Assembly (NCBI RefSeq): GCF_003751085.1
Contig: NZ_RJJY01000001.1
Coordinates: forward strand, 62,001-126,000
DNA: 64,000 bases
Direction: 5' to 3'
DNA from: Micromonospora sp. Llam0
Lineage (GTDB): Bacteria > Actinomycetota > Actinomycetes > Mycobacteriales > Micromonosporaceae
Part shown: piece by piece, positions 38,939-47,213 of the stretch
How the letters are laid out: every line of letters starts with the position of its first letter
Numbering within the stretch: position 1 is the stretch's first letter
Program-made: the position numbers and the translations under genes
The notes under the pieces: model-generated
The model's input: the letters and a program-made list of their open reading frames with translations, nothing else
Told to the model about the DNA's origin: nothing
Database searches by the model: none

Positions 38939-39505
38939 TCAGCCTGCCGCTGGCCAGCTTGTCGGTGCGCCGCTCAGCTCCCGCCACATGATGATCTCGT
39001 CCCGGTCGTCGCCGTCGGCCACCCGCAGCGCGCCCGGCAGCCGGCCCACCTCCCGGTAGCCGCACCGCTGGTAGAACGCCGGCAGCCCGTGCCCGTCGCG
39101 GATGGTGACCTGCAGCGCGGACAGACCCATCGACCGGCCGACCCGCTCCGCCTCGGCCATCAGGGCCAGCCCGTAGCCGCGCCCTTGCCGGCCCGGCGTG
39201 ACCACCACCCGCTTGAGCACCCGCCAGTGCTCCTTGAGGTCGAACCGGTTGCTGGTGACGAAGACGAACGCGGCCAGCCCGGCATCGTCGTGGCCGACGA
39301 GCAGCCGGTCGACGCCGGCGGCGACCCCGGCGAACGCCGCCTCGGCGGTCGGGCGCACGTCGGCGGCGGTCACCGGGGCGACGAAGCCGACCGCGCCACC
39401 GGCGTTGGTCGCGTCCGCCCAGACCGCGATGATCCGCTCGCGCAGCTCGTCGTCGAGCGGCGGATCAAGGACGAAGCCCAGCCGTACGGAGAGTGGGTGC
39501 ATCAT
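38939..39505 (-). CDS. GNAT family N-acetyltransferase
   Basis: 188 aa, ATG at 39505 (the next codon is also ATG). GNAT core: LLVGHDDAGLAAFVFV, the acetyl-CoA loop VVVTPGRQGRGYGLALMAEAE (cited by GRQGRGYG) and the C-terminal AFYQRCGYREVGRLPGALRV. The substrate cannot be deduced. It converges on the expansin gene with only eight bases between stops, and its 5' end lies 45 bases from the tRNA gene. Confidence 0.85.
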   Translation of the reverse strand: MMHPLSVRLGFVLDPPLDDELRERIIAVWADATNAGGAVGFVAPVTAADVRPTAEAAFAGVAAGVDRLLVGHDDAGLAAFVFVTSNRFDLKEHWRVLKRVVVTPGRQGRGYGLALMAEAERVGRSMGLSALQVTIRDGHGLPAFYQRCGYREVGRLPGALRVADGDDRDEIIMWRELSGAPTSWPAAG

Positions 39506-39549
39506 TGCGGTGTGTCGACTCCGGGTGGGCCTGGGTGCCAGGCGCTGGG

Positions 39550-39623
39550 TAGGGCCGGCGGGACTTGAACCCACACTGGTGCGATCCTAAGTCGCATGCC
39601 TCTGCCAATTGGGCTACGGCCCC
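39550..39623 (-). tRNA. tRNA with UAG anticodon (Leu by codon) but short variable loop
   Basis: The minus strand folds as a standard 74-base cloverleaf: acceptor GGGGCCG/CGGCCCT, D arm with GG, anticodon stem TGCGA/TCGCA, T arm GTGGG-TTCAAGT-CCCGC, discriminator A. The loop CTTAGGA puts UAG at 34-36, which reads CUA leucine codons. The variable loop is only five bases (CCAGT), whereas bacterial leucine tRNAs have a long variable arm. CCA is not clearly encoded (ACCCA). The gene is real by structure; the amino acid it carries is uncertain. Confidence 0.85.
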
Positions 39624-39666
39624 GAGCGCTCCTAGGTTACGTGCCGAGGACAGGTTAGCCGAATCC

Positions 39667-39722
39667 CGGTCGGCCGGAGCCGGAGCCGGCTGCTGGAGCC
39701 GGCTGCTGGAGCCGGAGCCGGG
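39667..39722. repeat. Short GGAGCCG-type tandem repeats
   Basis: Repeats of GGAGCCGGAGCCGGCTGCT and GGAGCCGGCTGCT, about 13 and 19 bases, lie between the tRNA and the bcp stop. They are probably simple-sequence expansion; their palindromic GCCGGC units could also help terminate bcp transcription. Confidence 0.6.
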
Positions 39723-39733
39723 TGCTGCGTCAG

Positions 39734-40225
39734 TCAGTCGAGGCCGAGGTCGCGGCGGAGCTTGGCGACGTGGCCGGTGGCCTTGACGTTGTACAGCGCT
39801 TTGGTGATCCGCCCCTCGGCGTCGATCACGAAGGTCGACCGGATCACCCCGGTGACCGTCCTGCCGTACAGCTGCTTCTCGCCGTAGGCGCCGTACGCGG
39901 TGAGCACGGCCTTGTCCGGGTCGGACACCAGCGGGAAGGTGAGCCCGTCGCGCTCGCGGAACTTGGCGAGTTTCTCCGGTTTGTCGGGAGAGATGCCGAC
40001 CACCTCGTAGCCGGCGGCCTGCAGCCCGGCGAGCGAGTCGCGGAAATCACACGCCTGCTTCGTGCAGCCCGGGGTCATCGCCGAGGGGTACGCGTACAGC
40101 ACCACGTTGCGCCCGCGTAGCTCCTTGAGGGACAGCTGGTCGCCACTGTCGGTCGGCAGGGTGAATTCCGGGGCGGAATCGCCCGGCGCGAGGCGGACCG
40201 GCCCGTCGGCGGCAGCTGAAGTCAT
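39734..40225 (-). CDS. bcp: Thioredoxin-dependent peroxiredoxin (Bcp/PrxQ)
   Basis: 163 aa, ATG at 40225. It reduces hydroperoxides using a peroxidatic cysteine at 54 and a resolving cysteine five residues later at 59, in TPGCTKQACDFRD. This Cys-x4-Cys spacing defines the Bcp/PrxQ group. The residues before TPGCT are SAM rather than the usual DDT. Length and the C-terminal FVIDAEGRITKALYNVKATGH are normal. It is cytosolic and stands alone. Confidence 0.94.
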   Translation of the reverse strand: MTSAAADGPVRLAPGDSAPEFTLPTDSGDQLSLKELRGRNVVLYAYPSAMTPGCTKQACDFRDSLAGLQAAGYEVVGISPDKPEKLAKFRERDGLTFPLVSDPDKAVLTAYGAYGEKQLYGRTVTGVIRSTFVIDAEGRITKALYNVKATGHVAKLRRDLGLD

Positions 40226-40280
40226 GGCCGGAGCCTACCTCCGCCGCTACCGGGCGGGTCGGACCGCCAACCATGACCAG

Positions 40281-40297
40281 TTGCATCCCCTATGCAA
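40281..40297 (+). promoter_or_regulatory. Nur-box-like operator upstream of the Ni/Co importer
   Basis: TTGCAT-CCCCT-ATGCAA is a perfect inverted repeat with 5-base spacing, resembling the tTGCaa-N5-ttGCAA box of the nickel regulator Nur of streptomycetes. The right arm is placed 17 bases before TACGCT (40315-40320), a possible -10, so a bound repressor would cover the -35. No cobalamin riboswitch is present. Confidence 0.55.
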
Positions 40298-40360
40298 GAG
40301 CAGTGACGGCGAAATACGCTGGCCACGCGACCAACGGACTGCCCAGCCGGGAGGAACCAG

Positions 40361-41104
40361 GTGGACCCCCTCGCACTCCACATCCAGAACGGGGTGCTCA
40401 ACGGCCCCGTAGCGATCAGCTACGCCATCCTCGCCGCCGTGGCCTTCGGGTACTGCGTGGTCCGCGGCCGCCGGGACCTCGACGACCGGCTCGCCCCGAT
40501 GGCCGGCCTGGTCGCCGCGTTCATCTTCGCCGTCCAGATGCTCAACTTCCCGGTGCTGCCCGGGGTCAGCGGCCACCTGCTCGGCGGCGCGCTGGCCGCG
40601 CTGCTGGTCGGCCCGTGGGTCGGCGCGCTCTGCGTGTCGATCGTGCTGATCGTGCAGGCGCTGCTGTTCGCCGACGGCGGGGTCACCGCGATCGGCCCGA
40701 ACGTCACCAACATGGCGCTGGTCGGCACCGCCGCCGCGTACGGGCTGATCTTCGTCCTGCTGCGGGTGCTGCCGCGCACCCCGACCGGGCTGGCGGTCAC
40801 CGCGTTCGTCGCGTCGGTGGTCAGCGTGGTCGCCGCCGCGTTGAGCTTCGTGCTGCAGTACGCCATCGGCGGCACCACCCAGTTGCAGGAGTTCGGCCTC
40901 GGCCAGGTGCTGACCCTGATGACCGGCACCCACGTCCTGATCGGCGTCGGTGAGGGGTTGATCGCCGCGGTCACCGTGCTGACCGTCGCCCGGACCCGCC
41001 CGGACCTGGTGTACGCCCTGCGCGGGCTGCGCCGCCCGAGCCCGCCGAACACGCCGGCCGCTCCCACCACCACCCAGCCCGCGTCCACCGGAGGTGCCGC
41101 ATGA
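40361..41104 (+). CDS. cbiM: ECF-type Ni/Co importer substrate subunit CbiM
   Basis: 247 aa, GTG at 40361 behind GGGAGGAACCAG. Six membrane helices and the metal-binding N terminus, MDPLALHIQNGVLNGPVAI: the His at position 7 and the amino terminus build the metal site in CbiM/NikM proteins (usually MHIxxG). Here the His is set back by several residues. It is the first gene of an MNQO set. The Nur-like box in front favours nickel, while the protein family alone cannot separate nickel from cobalt. Confidence 0.9.
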   Translation: MDPLALHIQNGVLNGPVAISYAILAAVAFGYCVVRGRRDLDDRLAPMAGLVAAFIFAVQMLNFPVLPGVSGHLLGGALAALLVGPWVGALCVSIVLIVQALLFADGGVTAIGPNVTNMALVGTAAAYGLIFVLLRVLPRTPTGLAVTAFVASVVSVVAAALSFVLQYAIGGTTQLQEFGLGQVLTLMTGTHVLIGVGEGLIAAVTVLTVARTRPDLVYALRGLRRPSPPNTPAAPTTTQPASTGGAA

Positions 41105-41466
41105 AGCGCAACACCGGTTTCATCCTGGCCGGTCTGTTCGTCTCGCTGCTGCTGGCCGGCGTGGTCAGCAACTACGCCTCCGGCTCGCCCGACGGGCTGG
41201 ACTCGGCGTCGACCCAGGGCTGCGAGGTCGACGGCGAGGAGATCGTCGGCGGGGCCTGCATGGGCTCCGGCGCGCAGGACCACGAGCTGGCCGACAGCCC
41301 GTTCGCCGACTACGGCCTGACCGCCGTGGACAACGCCTTCCTCGGTACGGCGGTCGCCGGCGTCGTCGGGGTGCTGCTCACCTTCGCCGTCGCCGGTGGG
41401 CTGTTCTGGCTGACCCGCGGCCGCCGGCCGGAGGAGCCCGCCGACGCCTTGGCCAGCGAGCGGTAG
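41101..41466 (+). CDS. cbiN: PDGLE-domain small subunit CbiN
   Basis: 121 aa, ATG at 41101 overlapping the cbiM stop. Two membrane helices (about 7-23 and 82-103) enclose an extracytoplasmic loop. SPDGLDSAS after the first helix is the PDGLE motif of CbiN/NikN proteins, which assist metal loading of the M subunit. Confidence 0.9.
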   Translation: MKRNTGFILAGLFVSLLLAGVVSNYASGSPDGLDSASTQGCEVDGEEIVGGACMGSGAQDHELADSPFADYGLTAVDNAFLGTAVAGVVGVLLTFAVAGGLFWLTRGRRPEEPADALASER

Positions 41467-41480
41467 GGGCGGGATTCACC

Positions 41481-42251
41481 GTGGGCGCGGGGCACTCGCA
41501 GCTGCTGCACCTGGAGCGGGACAGCCCGGTGCACCGGCTCGCCCCGGAGACCAAGATCGCGGCGATGGTGGCCTTCACCCTGGTGGTGGTGGCCACCCCG
41601 CGCGAGCAGCTGTGGGCCTTCGGCGGGTACGCCGTACTGGTGGCGGTGGTGGCCGCACTGGCCCGGGTGCCGGCCGGCTGGCTGGCCCGCCGGTCGCTGA
41701 TCGAGGTCCCGTTCGTGGCGTTCGCGGTCGCGTTGCCGTGGCTGGCCGGCGGCGAGCAGGTCGTCATCGGCGGGCTCAGCCTGTCCGTCGACGGCCTGTA
41801 CGGCGGCTGGAACATCCTGGCCAAGGCCACCCTCGGGGTGCTCGCCTCGCTGCTGCTGGCGGCCACCACCACCAGCCGCGAGCTGCTGGTCGGGCTGGAC
41901 CGGCTGCGCTGCCCGTCGATCGTCACCCAGATCGCCACGTTCATGCTGCGCTACGTCGAGGTGCTGGTCGACGAGGCCCGGCGGATGCGGATCGCCCGGA
42001 TCTCCCGGGGCGACGACCCGCGTTTCCTCTGGCAGGTACGCGGTTTCGCAGCCGGCGTCGGCGCGTTGTTCCTGCGGGCGTTCGAGCGCGGCGAGCGGGT
42101 GTACCTGGCGATGATCTCCCGCGGTTACACCGGTCGGATGCCGGTGGCCTGGCAAGCCACCGGCGGTGCCACGGCCGGCCAGTGGATGCTGGCCGCGTCG
42201 GTGCCGGTGACGGCGGCTACCATCGCCGCCGTGGCGGTGTTGTCGCAGTGA
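41481..42251 (+). CDS. cbiQ: ECF transporter T component CbiQ
   Basis: 256 aa, GTG at 41481, 14 bases after cbiN. The T component couples the M subunit to the ATPase. Visible are the N-terminal RLAPETKIAAMV, five or so hydrophobic helices and two Ala-Arg-Gly-type coupling motifs, RMRIARISRGDDPR and MISRGYTG. The stop overlaps the start of cbiO by four bases. Confidence 0.92.
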   Translation: MGAGHSQLLHLERDSPVHRLAPETKIAAMVAFTLVVVATPREQLWAFGGYAVLVAVVAALARVPAGWLARRSLIEVPFVAFAVALPWLAGGEQVVIGGLSLSVDGLYGGWNILAKATLGVLASLLLAATTTSRELLVGLDRLRCPSIVTQIATFMLRYVEVLVDEARRMRIARISRGDDPRFLWQVRGFAAGVGALFLRAFERGERVYLAMISRGYTGRMPVAWQATGGATAGQWMLAASVPVTAATIAAVAVLSQ

Positions 42252-43102
42252 GCGATCCGGTGCCGCCGTCGCTGTGCGTACGCGACCTGCGGTTCAGCTA
42301 CCCGGACGGGCATCCGGCGCTGCACGGGGTGAATCTGACCGTGCCGGCCGGGGCCCGGGTGGCGTTGCTGGGGCCCAACGGTGCCGGCAAGACCACGCTG
42401 GTGCTGCACCTCAACGGCGTACTGCGCGGCGGGTCCGGTCAGGTCGAGGTCGGCGGGCTGCTGGTGGATCAGCGGCGGGCGACGCTCGCCGAGGTGCGCC
42501 GCCGGGTCGGCATCGTCTTTCAGGACCCGGACGACCAGCTGTTCCTGCCGACCGTCGCCGAGGACGTGGCGTTCGGTCCGGCGAACCTGGGGCTGCGCGG
42601 TGCCGAGCTGGCGGCGCGGGTCGACGAGGCGCTCGACGCCGTCGGGATGGCGCAGCACCGGGACCGCTCCCCGCAGCACCTGTCGTTCGGTCAGCGGCGG
42701 CGGGTGGCGGTGGCGACGGTGCTGTCGATGCGTCCGGAGATCCTGGTGCTGGACGAGCCGTCGTCGAACCTCGACCCGGCGGCCCGTCGTGAGCTGGCCG
42801 AGGTCCTGCACCGGCTGCCGGTGACGATCCTGATGGTCACCCACGACCTGCCGTACGCATTGGAGCTGTGCGACCGGTCGGTGATCCTGGACGGCGGCCG
42901 GGTGGTGGCGGACGGTCCGACCACGGAGTTGCTCGCCGACGCGGAACTGCTGGCCCGGCACCGGCTGGAGCTACCGTTCGGCTTCGACCCGCGGCTCGCC
43001 GCGCGTCAGCTCGCCACCGTCCGGGCCGGCGCCGCCCGGTCCGTCCCCGCCGGCCCGACCGACACCGTCCGGGCCGGCAGCGGGCTCCGCGCGCAGGCGT
43101 AG
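42248..43102 (+). CDS. cbiO: ECF transporter ATPase CbiO
   Basis: 284 aa, GTG at 42248. ABC ATPase: Walker A GPNGAGKTTL, Q-loop FQDPDDQLF, signature LSFGQRRRVAVA, Walker B ILVLDEPSSNLD and switch His in VTHDL. It powers the CbiMNQ importer. The last 45 residues are a loose Ala/Arg tail (ATVRAGAARSVPAGP) and are antisense to the end of the next, convergent gene (132-base overlap). Confidence 0.94.
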   Translation: MSDPVPPSLCVRDLRFSYPDGHPALHGVNLTVPAGARVALLGPNGAGKTTLVLHLNGVLRGGSGQVEVGGLLVDQRRATLAEVRRRVGIVFQDPDDQLFLPTVAEDVAFGPANLGLRGAELAARVDEALDAVGMAQHRDRSPQHLSFGQRRRVAVATVLSMRPEILVLDEPSSNLDPAARRELAEVLHRLPVTILMVTHDLPYALELCDRSVILDGGRVVADGPTTELLADAELLARHRLELPFGFDPRLAARQLATVRAGAARSVPAGPTDTVRAGSGLRAQA

Positions 43103-44158
43103 CACCGCGCCGAGCGCCACGGCGGCCCCGCTGACCAGGACGGCGGCGACCGCGATCCGCGGCCACCAGGCCGGTCCGGGCACCGGGGCGATCGCCCGGG
43201 TGAACACGGCGGCGTTGGCCACCCCGGCGAAGATCGCCAGGCAGGTGCCGGTGAGGGCGAGGGCCAGCTCGGCACCGGGCCGGCGGCGGGCCGCGTACCC
43301 GGCGGCAGCCAACGCGGCCAGCCCGGTCAGCAACGCCCAGACCGGCCCGTCGAGCAGCACGCTGAGCAGGCCGAGCGGCCCACCGGTGCCGGATTCGACC
43401 GCGCGGGCCATCGCGTAGCCGACGGCGGTCGCCGCGCCGACGGCGAGCCCGCCTGCGGAGACCAGCTGTGCGGTCCGCGGACCGCGCCGGGCGGTGGCCA
43501 GCAGAGCGACCAGCATCAGTACGGCGCCGAGCAGCGTGCCGCCCCACCAGCGCAGCGGGTCGGGCGGCGGGATCCAGTCCAGGGTCCCGCGCAGCTCGAC
43601 CGGGGTGACGCCGTCACGCAGCGGCACCACCCAGTCGCGTACCCGGTGCACCTGGTCGGGTGCGGCCCGCACCGCGTCCGGCGGTGCGGCGTCGCGCCAG
43701 TAGGTCCGCTGGTCGTGCCAGCGGACCACCGGCCGGTCGGCGATCCGCCGCCAGAGCGGCGGCGCGGTCGGGTCGGCGTCGGCGGGCACCGGGGTGTCGC
43801 CGGCCAGGGTCTCGTTCTGGTAGGCGGTGGGGGAGCGCCGGTTCTGGTAGACCCCGTCCGGTCGGATCTCCAGGTACGGCTCCCCGGCGTAGCCGAGCAC
43901 CTCGATCGGTCGGCCGCTGTGGTTGGTCAGCTCGAGCCGGGCACCGGCCTCGACGACCCGGACGGTGAGCCCGTCGACGGCCGGCACGGTGCCGGTCACC
44001 GTCACCCGGTAGTCGGTGGCCGCGGGGGCGTCCGCGCCGTGCGCGGCGGCCGGCGTCGCGGCACCGGTGAGCAGTACCGCCGCCCCGCCGACGAACACCG
44101 CCAGCCGGCCGGCCAGTCGGGTGGCCCGCGCCCGCGCCGGCCGTCGGGTGAACAGCAC
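42971..44158 (-). CDS. Exported membrane protein of unknown function near copper/thiol genes
   Basis: 395 aa; GTG at 44158, two bases after the DsbA-like gene. Signal peptide (about 12-35, ending TPAAAHGAD), a beta-rich extracellular domain of about 180 residues with LELTNHSGRPIEVLGYAGEPYLEI, then four membrane helices (about 205-345) and a charged Gly/Asp tail. The extracellular domain has the character of a cupredoxin-like or DUF fold but no copper motif is obvious. It follows the DsbA- and MauE-like genes on the same strand, which suggests a role in envelope thiol or metal handling. The tail overlaps cbiO antisense. Confidence 0.65.
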   Translation of the reverse strand: MLFTRRPARARATRLAGRLAVFVGGAAVLLTGAATPAAAHGADAPAATDYRVTVTGTVPAVDGLTVRVVEAGARLELTNHSGRPIEVLGYAGEPYLEIRPDGVYQNRRSPTAYQNETLAGDTPVPADADPTAPPLWRRIADRPVVRWHDQRTYWRDAAPPDAVRAAPDQVHRVRDWVVPLRDGVTPVELRGTLDWIPPPDPLRWWGGTLLGAVLMLVALLATARRGPRTAQLVSAGGLAVGAATAVGYAMARAVESGTGGPLGLLSVLLDGPVWALLTGLAALAAAGYAARRRPGAELALALTGTCLAIFAGVANAAVFTRAIAPVPGPAWWPRIAVAAVLVSGAAVALGAVLRLRAEPAAGPDGVGRAGGDGPGGAGPDGGELTRGEPRVEAER

Positions 44159-44159
44159 G

Positions 44160-44870
44160 TCAGCCGGCCGCGTCCACGGCGGCGGTGATGGCCTGGGCGC
44201 TCGACGCGACGGTCGCGCCGTCGACCAGCACGGTCGGGGTGCCGCTGACCCCGGCCCGGCCGGCCTGCTCGGTGACGTGGGCCGGCCAGCCGGCGTAGGT
44301 GTCGTCCCGGACGCACCGGCCGAAGCTGCCGGTGTCCAGCCCGACCTCACCACCGATGGCGATCAGCCGCTCCTCGCTGAGCCCGGGACCGCCCTCGGCC
44401 GGCTGCTGTTCGTAGAGCGCGGCCGCGTACTCCTCGAACTTGCCGCCGGCCGCCGCGCAGCCGGCCGCCGCCGACGCCCGCGTCGAGTACGCGTCGTCGC
44501 TGAGCCGGTCGAGGATCGCGACGGGGTGGTACACCAGGGTGATCCTGCCATCCTCGACGAGCTGGTCCAGGGTCGGGCCGACCTGCTGCTCGAACTGCCG
44601 GCAGGCGGGGCAGAGGAAGTCGGCGTAGAGGTCGACGGTGACCGGGCCGTCGCCGATCGGGATGCCGGAGTCGTCGGCGACCGCACCGGGCGGGGCGGTG
44701 TACTCGCCGCCGCGCTGGGTCTGGTAGACGGCCCAGCCGATCATGCCGGCGAGGACCAGCGCCACCACGGCCGCCACCGACGTCCAGAGGGCGCGCTGGC
44801 GCCGCCGCTCCCGGGCCAGCTGTTCGCGGACCACCCGGGCTGCCTTCTTCTGCTCCACTCGCCGGCTCAT
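44160..44870 (-). CDS. Membrane-anchored DsbA-like thioredoxin-fold protein
   Basis: 236 aa, ATG at 44870. A basic N terminus and one membrane helix (about 28-49) anchor an extracytoplasmic thioredoxin domain. The redox pair is Cys87-x-x-Cys90 in DLYADFLCPACRQFEQ, and the cis-Pro loop is GVSGTPTVLVDG. Two more cysteines (AAAGCAAAGG and FGRCVRDD) may form a structural disulfide. Family members oxidise or isomerise exported proteins and often pair with DoxX/MauE or VKOR partners; a MauE-like gene lies just upstream. Confidence 0.88.
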   Translation of the reverse strand: MSRRVEQKKAARVVREQLARERRRQRALWTSVAAVVALVLAGMIGWAVYQTQRGGEYTAPPGAVADDSGIPIGDGPVTVDLYADFLCPACRQFEQQVGPTLDQLVEDGRITLVYHPVAILDRLSDDAYSTRASAAAGCAAAGGKFEEYAAALYEQQPAEGGPGLSEERLIAIGGEVGLDTGSFGRCVRDDTYAGWPAHVTEQAGRAGVSGTPTVLVDGATVASSAQAITAAVDAAG

Positions 44871-44902
44871 CGCCGTCACCCGCCGATCTACCCGAAATCC
44901 GA

Positions 44903-45367
44903 CTATCTGCTGTTGTTTACCCAAGAATCCGTCGACAGTGCCGTGCGCGGCCACCACACCAGGAACCCGGCGAGCGCGAGGAACGCCAGGTCGCGGGCGA
45001 TCTCCGGGCCGTAGGCGGGGGTCTGCCCGGCGGCCAGCTCACCGCCGACGCCGAAGCAGCCGCAGTCGATCCGCAGCCCACGCACCCACGCGGAGGTGAT
45101 GCCGGCGATGAAGACCACCAGCAGGCCGGCCGAGACGACCGCGCAGAGCCGGGTGGCCAGCCCGATCAGCAGCAGCACGCCGAGCGCCAGTTCGATGAAG
45201 GGCAGCGCGGCGCCGATCACCATGGCCAGGTCGTACGGGAAGACCTGGTAGGCGTTGACCGCCCGGCCGGACCCGGCCAGGTCGGTGACCTTCGACCCGC
45301 CGGCGAACAACCACACGGCGGCCAGCCCGAGGCGGACGGCGGTGCCGATCCAGGGTCGTACCCTCAT
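44903..45367 (-). CDS. MauE/DoxX-family membrane protein
   Basis: 154 aa, ATG at 45367. Four membrane helices. It begins MRVRPWIGTAVRLGLAAVWLFAGGSKV and carries the motif RIDCGCFGVGGE between helices 3 and 4, typical of the MauE/methylamine-utilisation subgroup with a CxCFG pair facing outward. Such proteins are thought to pass electrons to DsbA-like partners. It is 32 bases upstream of the DsbA-like gene on the same strand. Confidence 0.87.
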   Translation of the reverse strand: MRVRPWIGTAVRLGLAAVWLFAGGSKVTDLAGSGRAVNAYQVFPYDLAMVIGAALPFIELALGVLLLIGLATRLCAVVSAGLLVVFIAGITSAWVRGLRIDCGCFGVGGELAAGQTPAYGPEIARDLAFLALAGFLVWWPRTALSTDSWVNNSR

Positions 45368-45547
45368 GTCTGTTAGTCGCTGCGCACCCGGTGCCGAGTT
45401 CCACGGCGGCATGACATCAAACCGGAAAATCCGATGTCGTACGTCACACCGGGCATCGCGGAACTTCGGCCCCCGACCGGCCGACCAACCACAAATGAGG
45501 GGGAGCCGGGTCGCGCGGACCCAGGTGGACCGGCGAGCATATTGCCC

Positions 45548-47200
45548 ATGACTGCCGCAACGAATAGATGGACGTCGCGCCTCGCGGCCGTCGCCGGCCT
45601 GCTGCTGGCGGCGCTGCCCGTGGTCCTGCTACCCGCCGCGCCGGCCAGCGCGCACGCCGTCCTGGTCAGCACCAGCCCGGTGACCGACTCGGTGCTGCCG
45701 AACGCCCCGGCCGAAGTAGTGCTGACCTTCTCCGAGTCGGTGCGGCAGGTCCCCGACCGGGTACGGGTGATCGCCCCGGACGGGCAGCGGGTCGACCAGG
45801 GCGAGCCGGTCTTCGACGGCGCCGTGGTCACCGTCGGCGTCGAACAGCAGACGTCGCGCGGCACGTACCTGGTCAGCTACCGGGTGATCTCCGCCGACGG
45901 CCACCCGGTCAGCGGCGGCTTCACCTACTCGGTCGGCGCGCCCTCGGCGGTGCCCACCGACGACGGCGGCGCCGACACCGATCCGCTGGTCAGCGGGCTG
46001 CTCCAGGCGACCAAGTTCGTCGGGTACGCCGGACTGCTGCTGATCGTCGGCCCGGTGCTGGTGCTGAGCATGCTCTGGCCCCGCCGGCTGGCCCGTGGCG
46101 GGCCGGGCCGCCTGGTCTGGACCGGGCTGGGACTCGTCGCGGCGTCCACCCTGGCGACCATCTGGCTGCAGGCCCCGTACGTCACCGGTGGCGGGATCGG
46201 CGACGCCGACGGCGCGGCGCTGCGCGACGTCCTCGGCAGCGGGATCGGCGCCGCGCTGCTGGTCCGGCTCGGAGTGCTGGCCGCCGCGGCGGTGCTGCTG
46301 CGGCCGTTCCTGGCCGGCTCGGAGGGCCGCAGCGACCAGATCCTGCTCGGCGGCCTGGCCGTCATCGGGGTGTTCACCTGGCCACTGGCCGGTCACCCGA
46401 GCGCCTCGCCGGTGCCGGCCGTCTCCGTCGTCATCGACGCCGTGCACCTCAGCTCGATGGCGGTCTGGCTCGGCGGTCTGGCGATGCTCGCGGTGTTCCT
46501 GCTCCGGCAGGCCGAGGAGCGGGAACTCGCCGCGATCCTGCCGATCTGGTCGCGCTGGGCGGCGCTGGCGGTCTGCGCCCTGCTGCTGGCCGGTACGGTG
46601 CAGGCGCTGATCGAGGTGGGCACCCTCGAAGCGCTGTTCGGCACCACGTATGGCCGGTTGCTGCTGGCCAAGATCGGCCTTTTCGGGCTGGTTCTCGCGG
46701 TGGCGGCGTACTCGCGGCAGTTGGTGCGCAACCGCAGCGCCGCCGGACGTCCCGGCCGGATGCGGCAGGCGATCGTCGCCGAACTGGCCGTCACCACCGT
46801 GGTGCTGGCGGTCACCGCGGTGCTGGTGCAGACCACCCCGGCCCGGACCGCCATCGGCGAGGACCTGCGGGCCGACAGCGGCTACTTCTCCACCACGCTG
46901 AACAGCGACATCTACTCGCTGCAGGTCGAGGTGGACCCGGCCCGTCGGGGCAACAACTCGGTCCACCTGTACGCCTACACCGAGGACAACCGGCCGCAGC
47001 CGGTGATCGAGTGGCAGGCCACGGCGGCGTTGCCGGCCAGCGGGGTCGAACCGATCGAGATCCCGCTGCTGCCGCTGACCGACAACCACGCCACCGGTGA
47101 GATCAGCCTGCCGGCTGCGGGAGACTGGGAGCTGCGGATCACCGTCCGGATCTCCGACATCGATCAGGCAACCGTCTCCACCACGGTGGAAATCAACTAG
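45548..47200 (+). CDS. CopC-CopD fusion copper resistance protein (YcnJ-like)
   Basis: 550 aa, ATG at 45548. Signal peptide to about residue 35. The CopC domain begins AHAVLVSTSPVTDSVL, where the mature N-terminal His is a copper ligand, and ends with SADGHPVSGGF (second His). It is followed by eight membrane helices of a CopD domain with HLSSMAVWLGGL. A C-terminal extracellular YtkA-like beta domain (about 460-550) completes the protein. It probably imports or handles copper at the envelope. The ycnI-type gene follows 13 bases later, as in Bacillus ycnJI. Confidence 0.9.
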   Translation: MTAATNRWTSRLAAVAGLLLAALPVVLLPAAPASAHAVLVSTSPVTDSVLPNAPAEVVLTFSESVRQVPDRVRVIAPDGQRVDQGEPVFDGAVVTVGVEQQTSRGTYLVSYRVISADGHPVSGGFTYSVGAPSAVPTDDGGADTDPLVSGLLQATKFVGYAGLLLIVGPVLVLSMLWPRRLARGGPGRLVWTGLGLVAASTLATIWLQAPYVTGGGIGDADGAALRDVLGSGIGAALLVRLGVLAAAAVLLRPFLAGSEGRSDQILLGGLAVIGVFTWPLAGHPSASPVPAVSVVIDAVHLSSMAVWLGGLAMLAVFLLRQAEERELAAILPIWSRWAALAVCALLLAGTVQALIEVGTLEALFGTTYGRLLLAKIGLFGLVLAVAAYSRQLVRNRSAAGRPGRMRQAIVAELAVTTVVLAVTAVLVQTTPARTAIGEDLRADSGYFSTTLNSDIYSLQVEVDPARRGNNSVHLYAYTEDNRPQPVIEWQATAALPASGVEPIEIPLLPLTDNHATGEISLPAAGDWELRITVRISDIDQATVSTTVEIN

Positions 47201-47213
47201 AAAGGGCTACTTC

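Noticed and set aside
39667-39722. CRISPR-like repeats
   Set aside because: The repeats are 13-19 bases, overlapping and without unique spacers; they are simple GGAGCCG expansions.
40226-40360. Cobalamin riboswitch in front of cbiM
   Set aside because: No B12 box or matching fold is visible in the 135 bases; the Nur-like palindrome explains regulation better.
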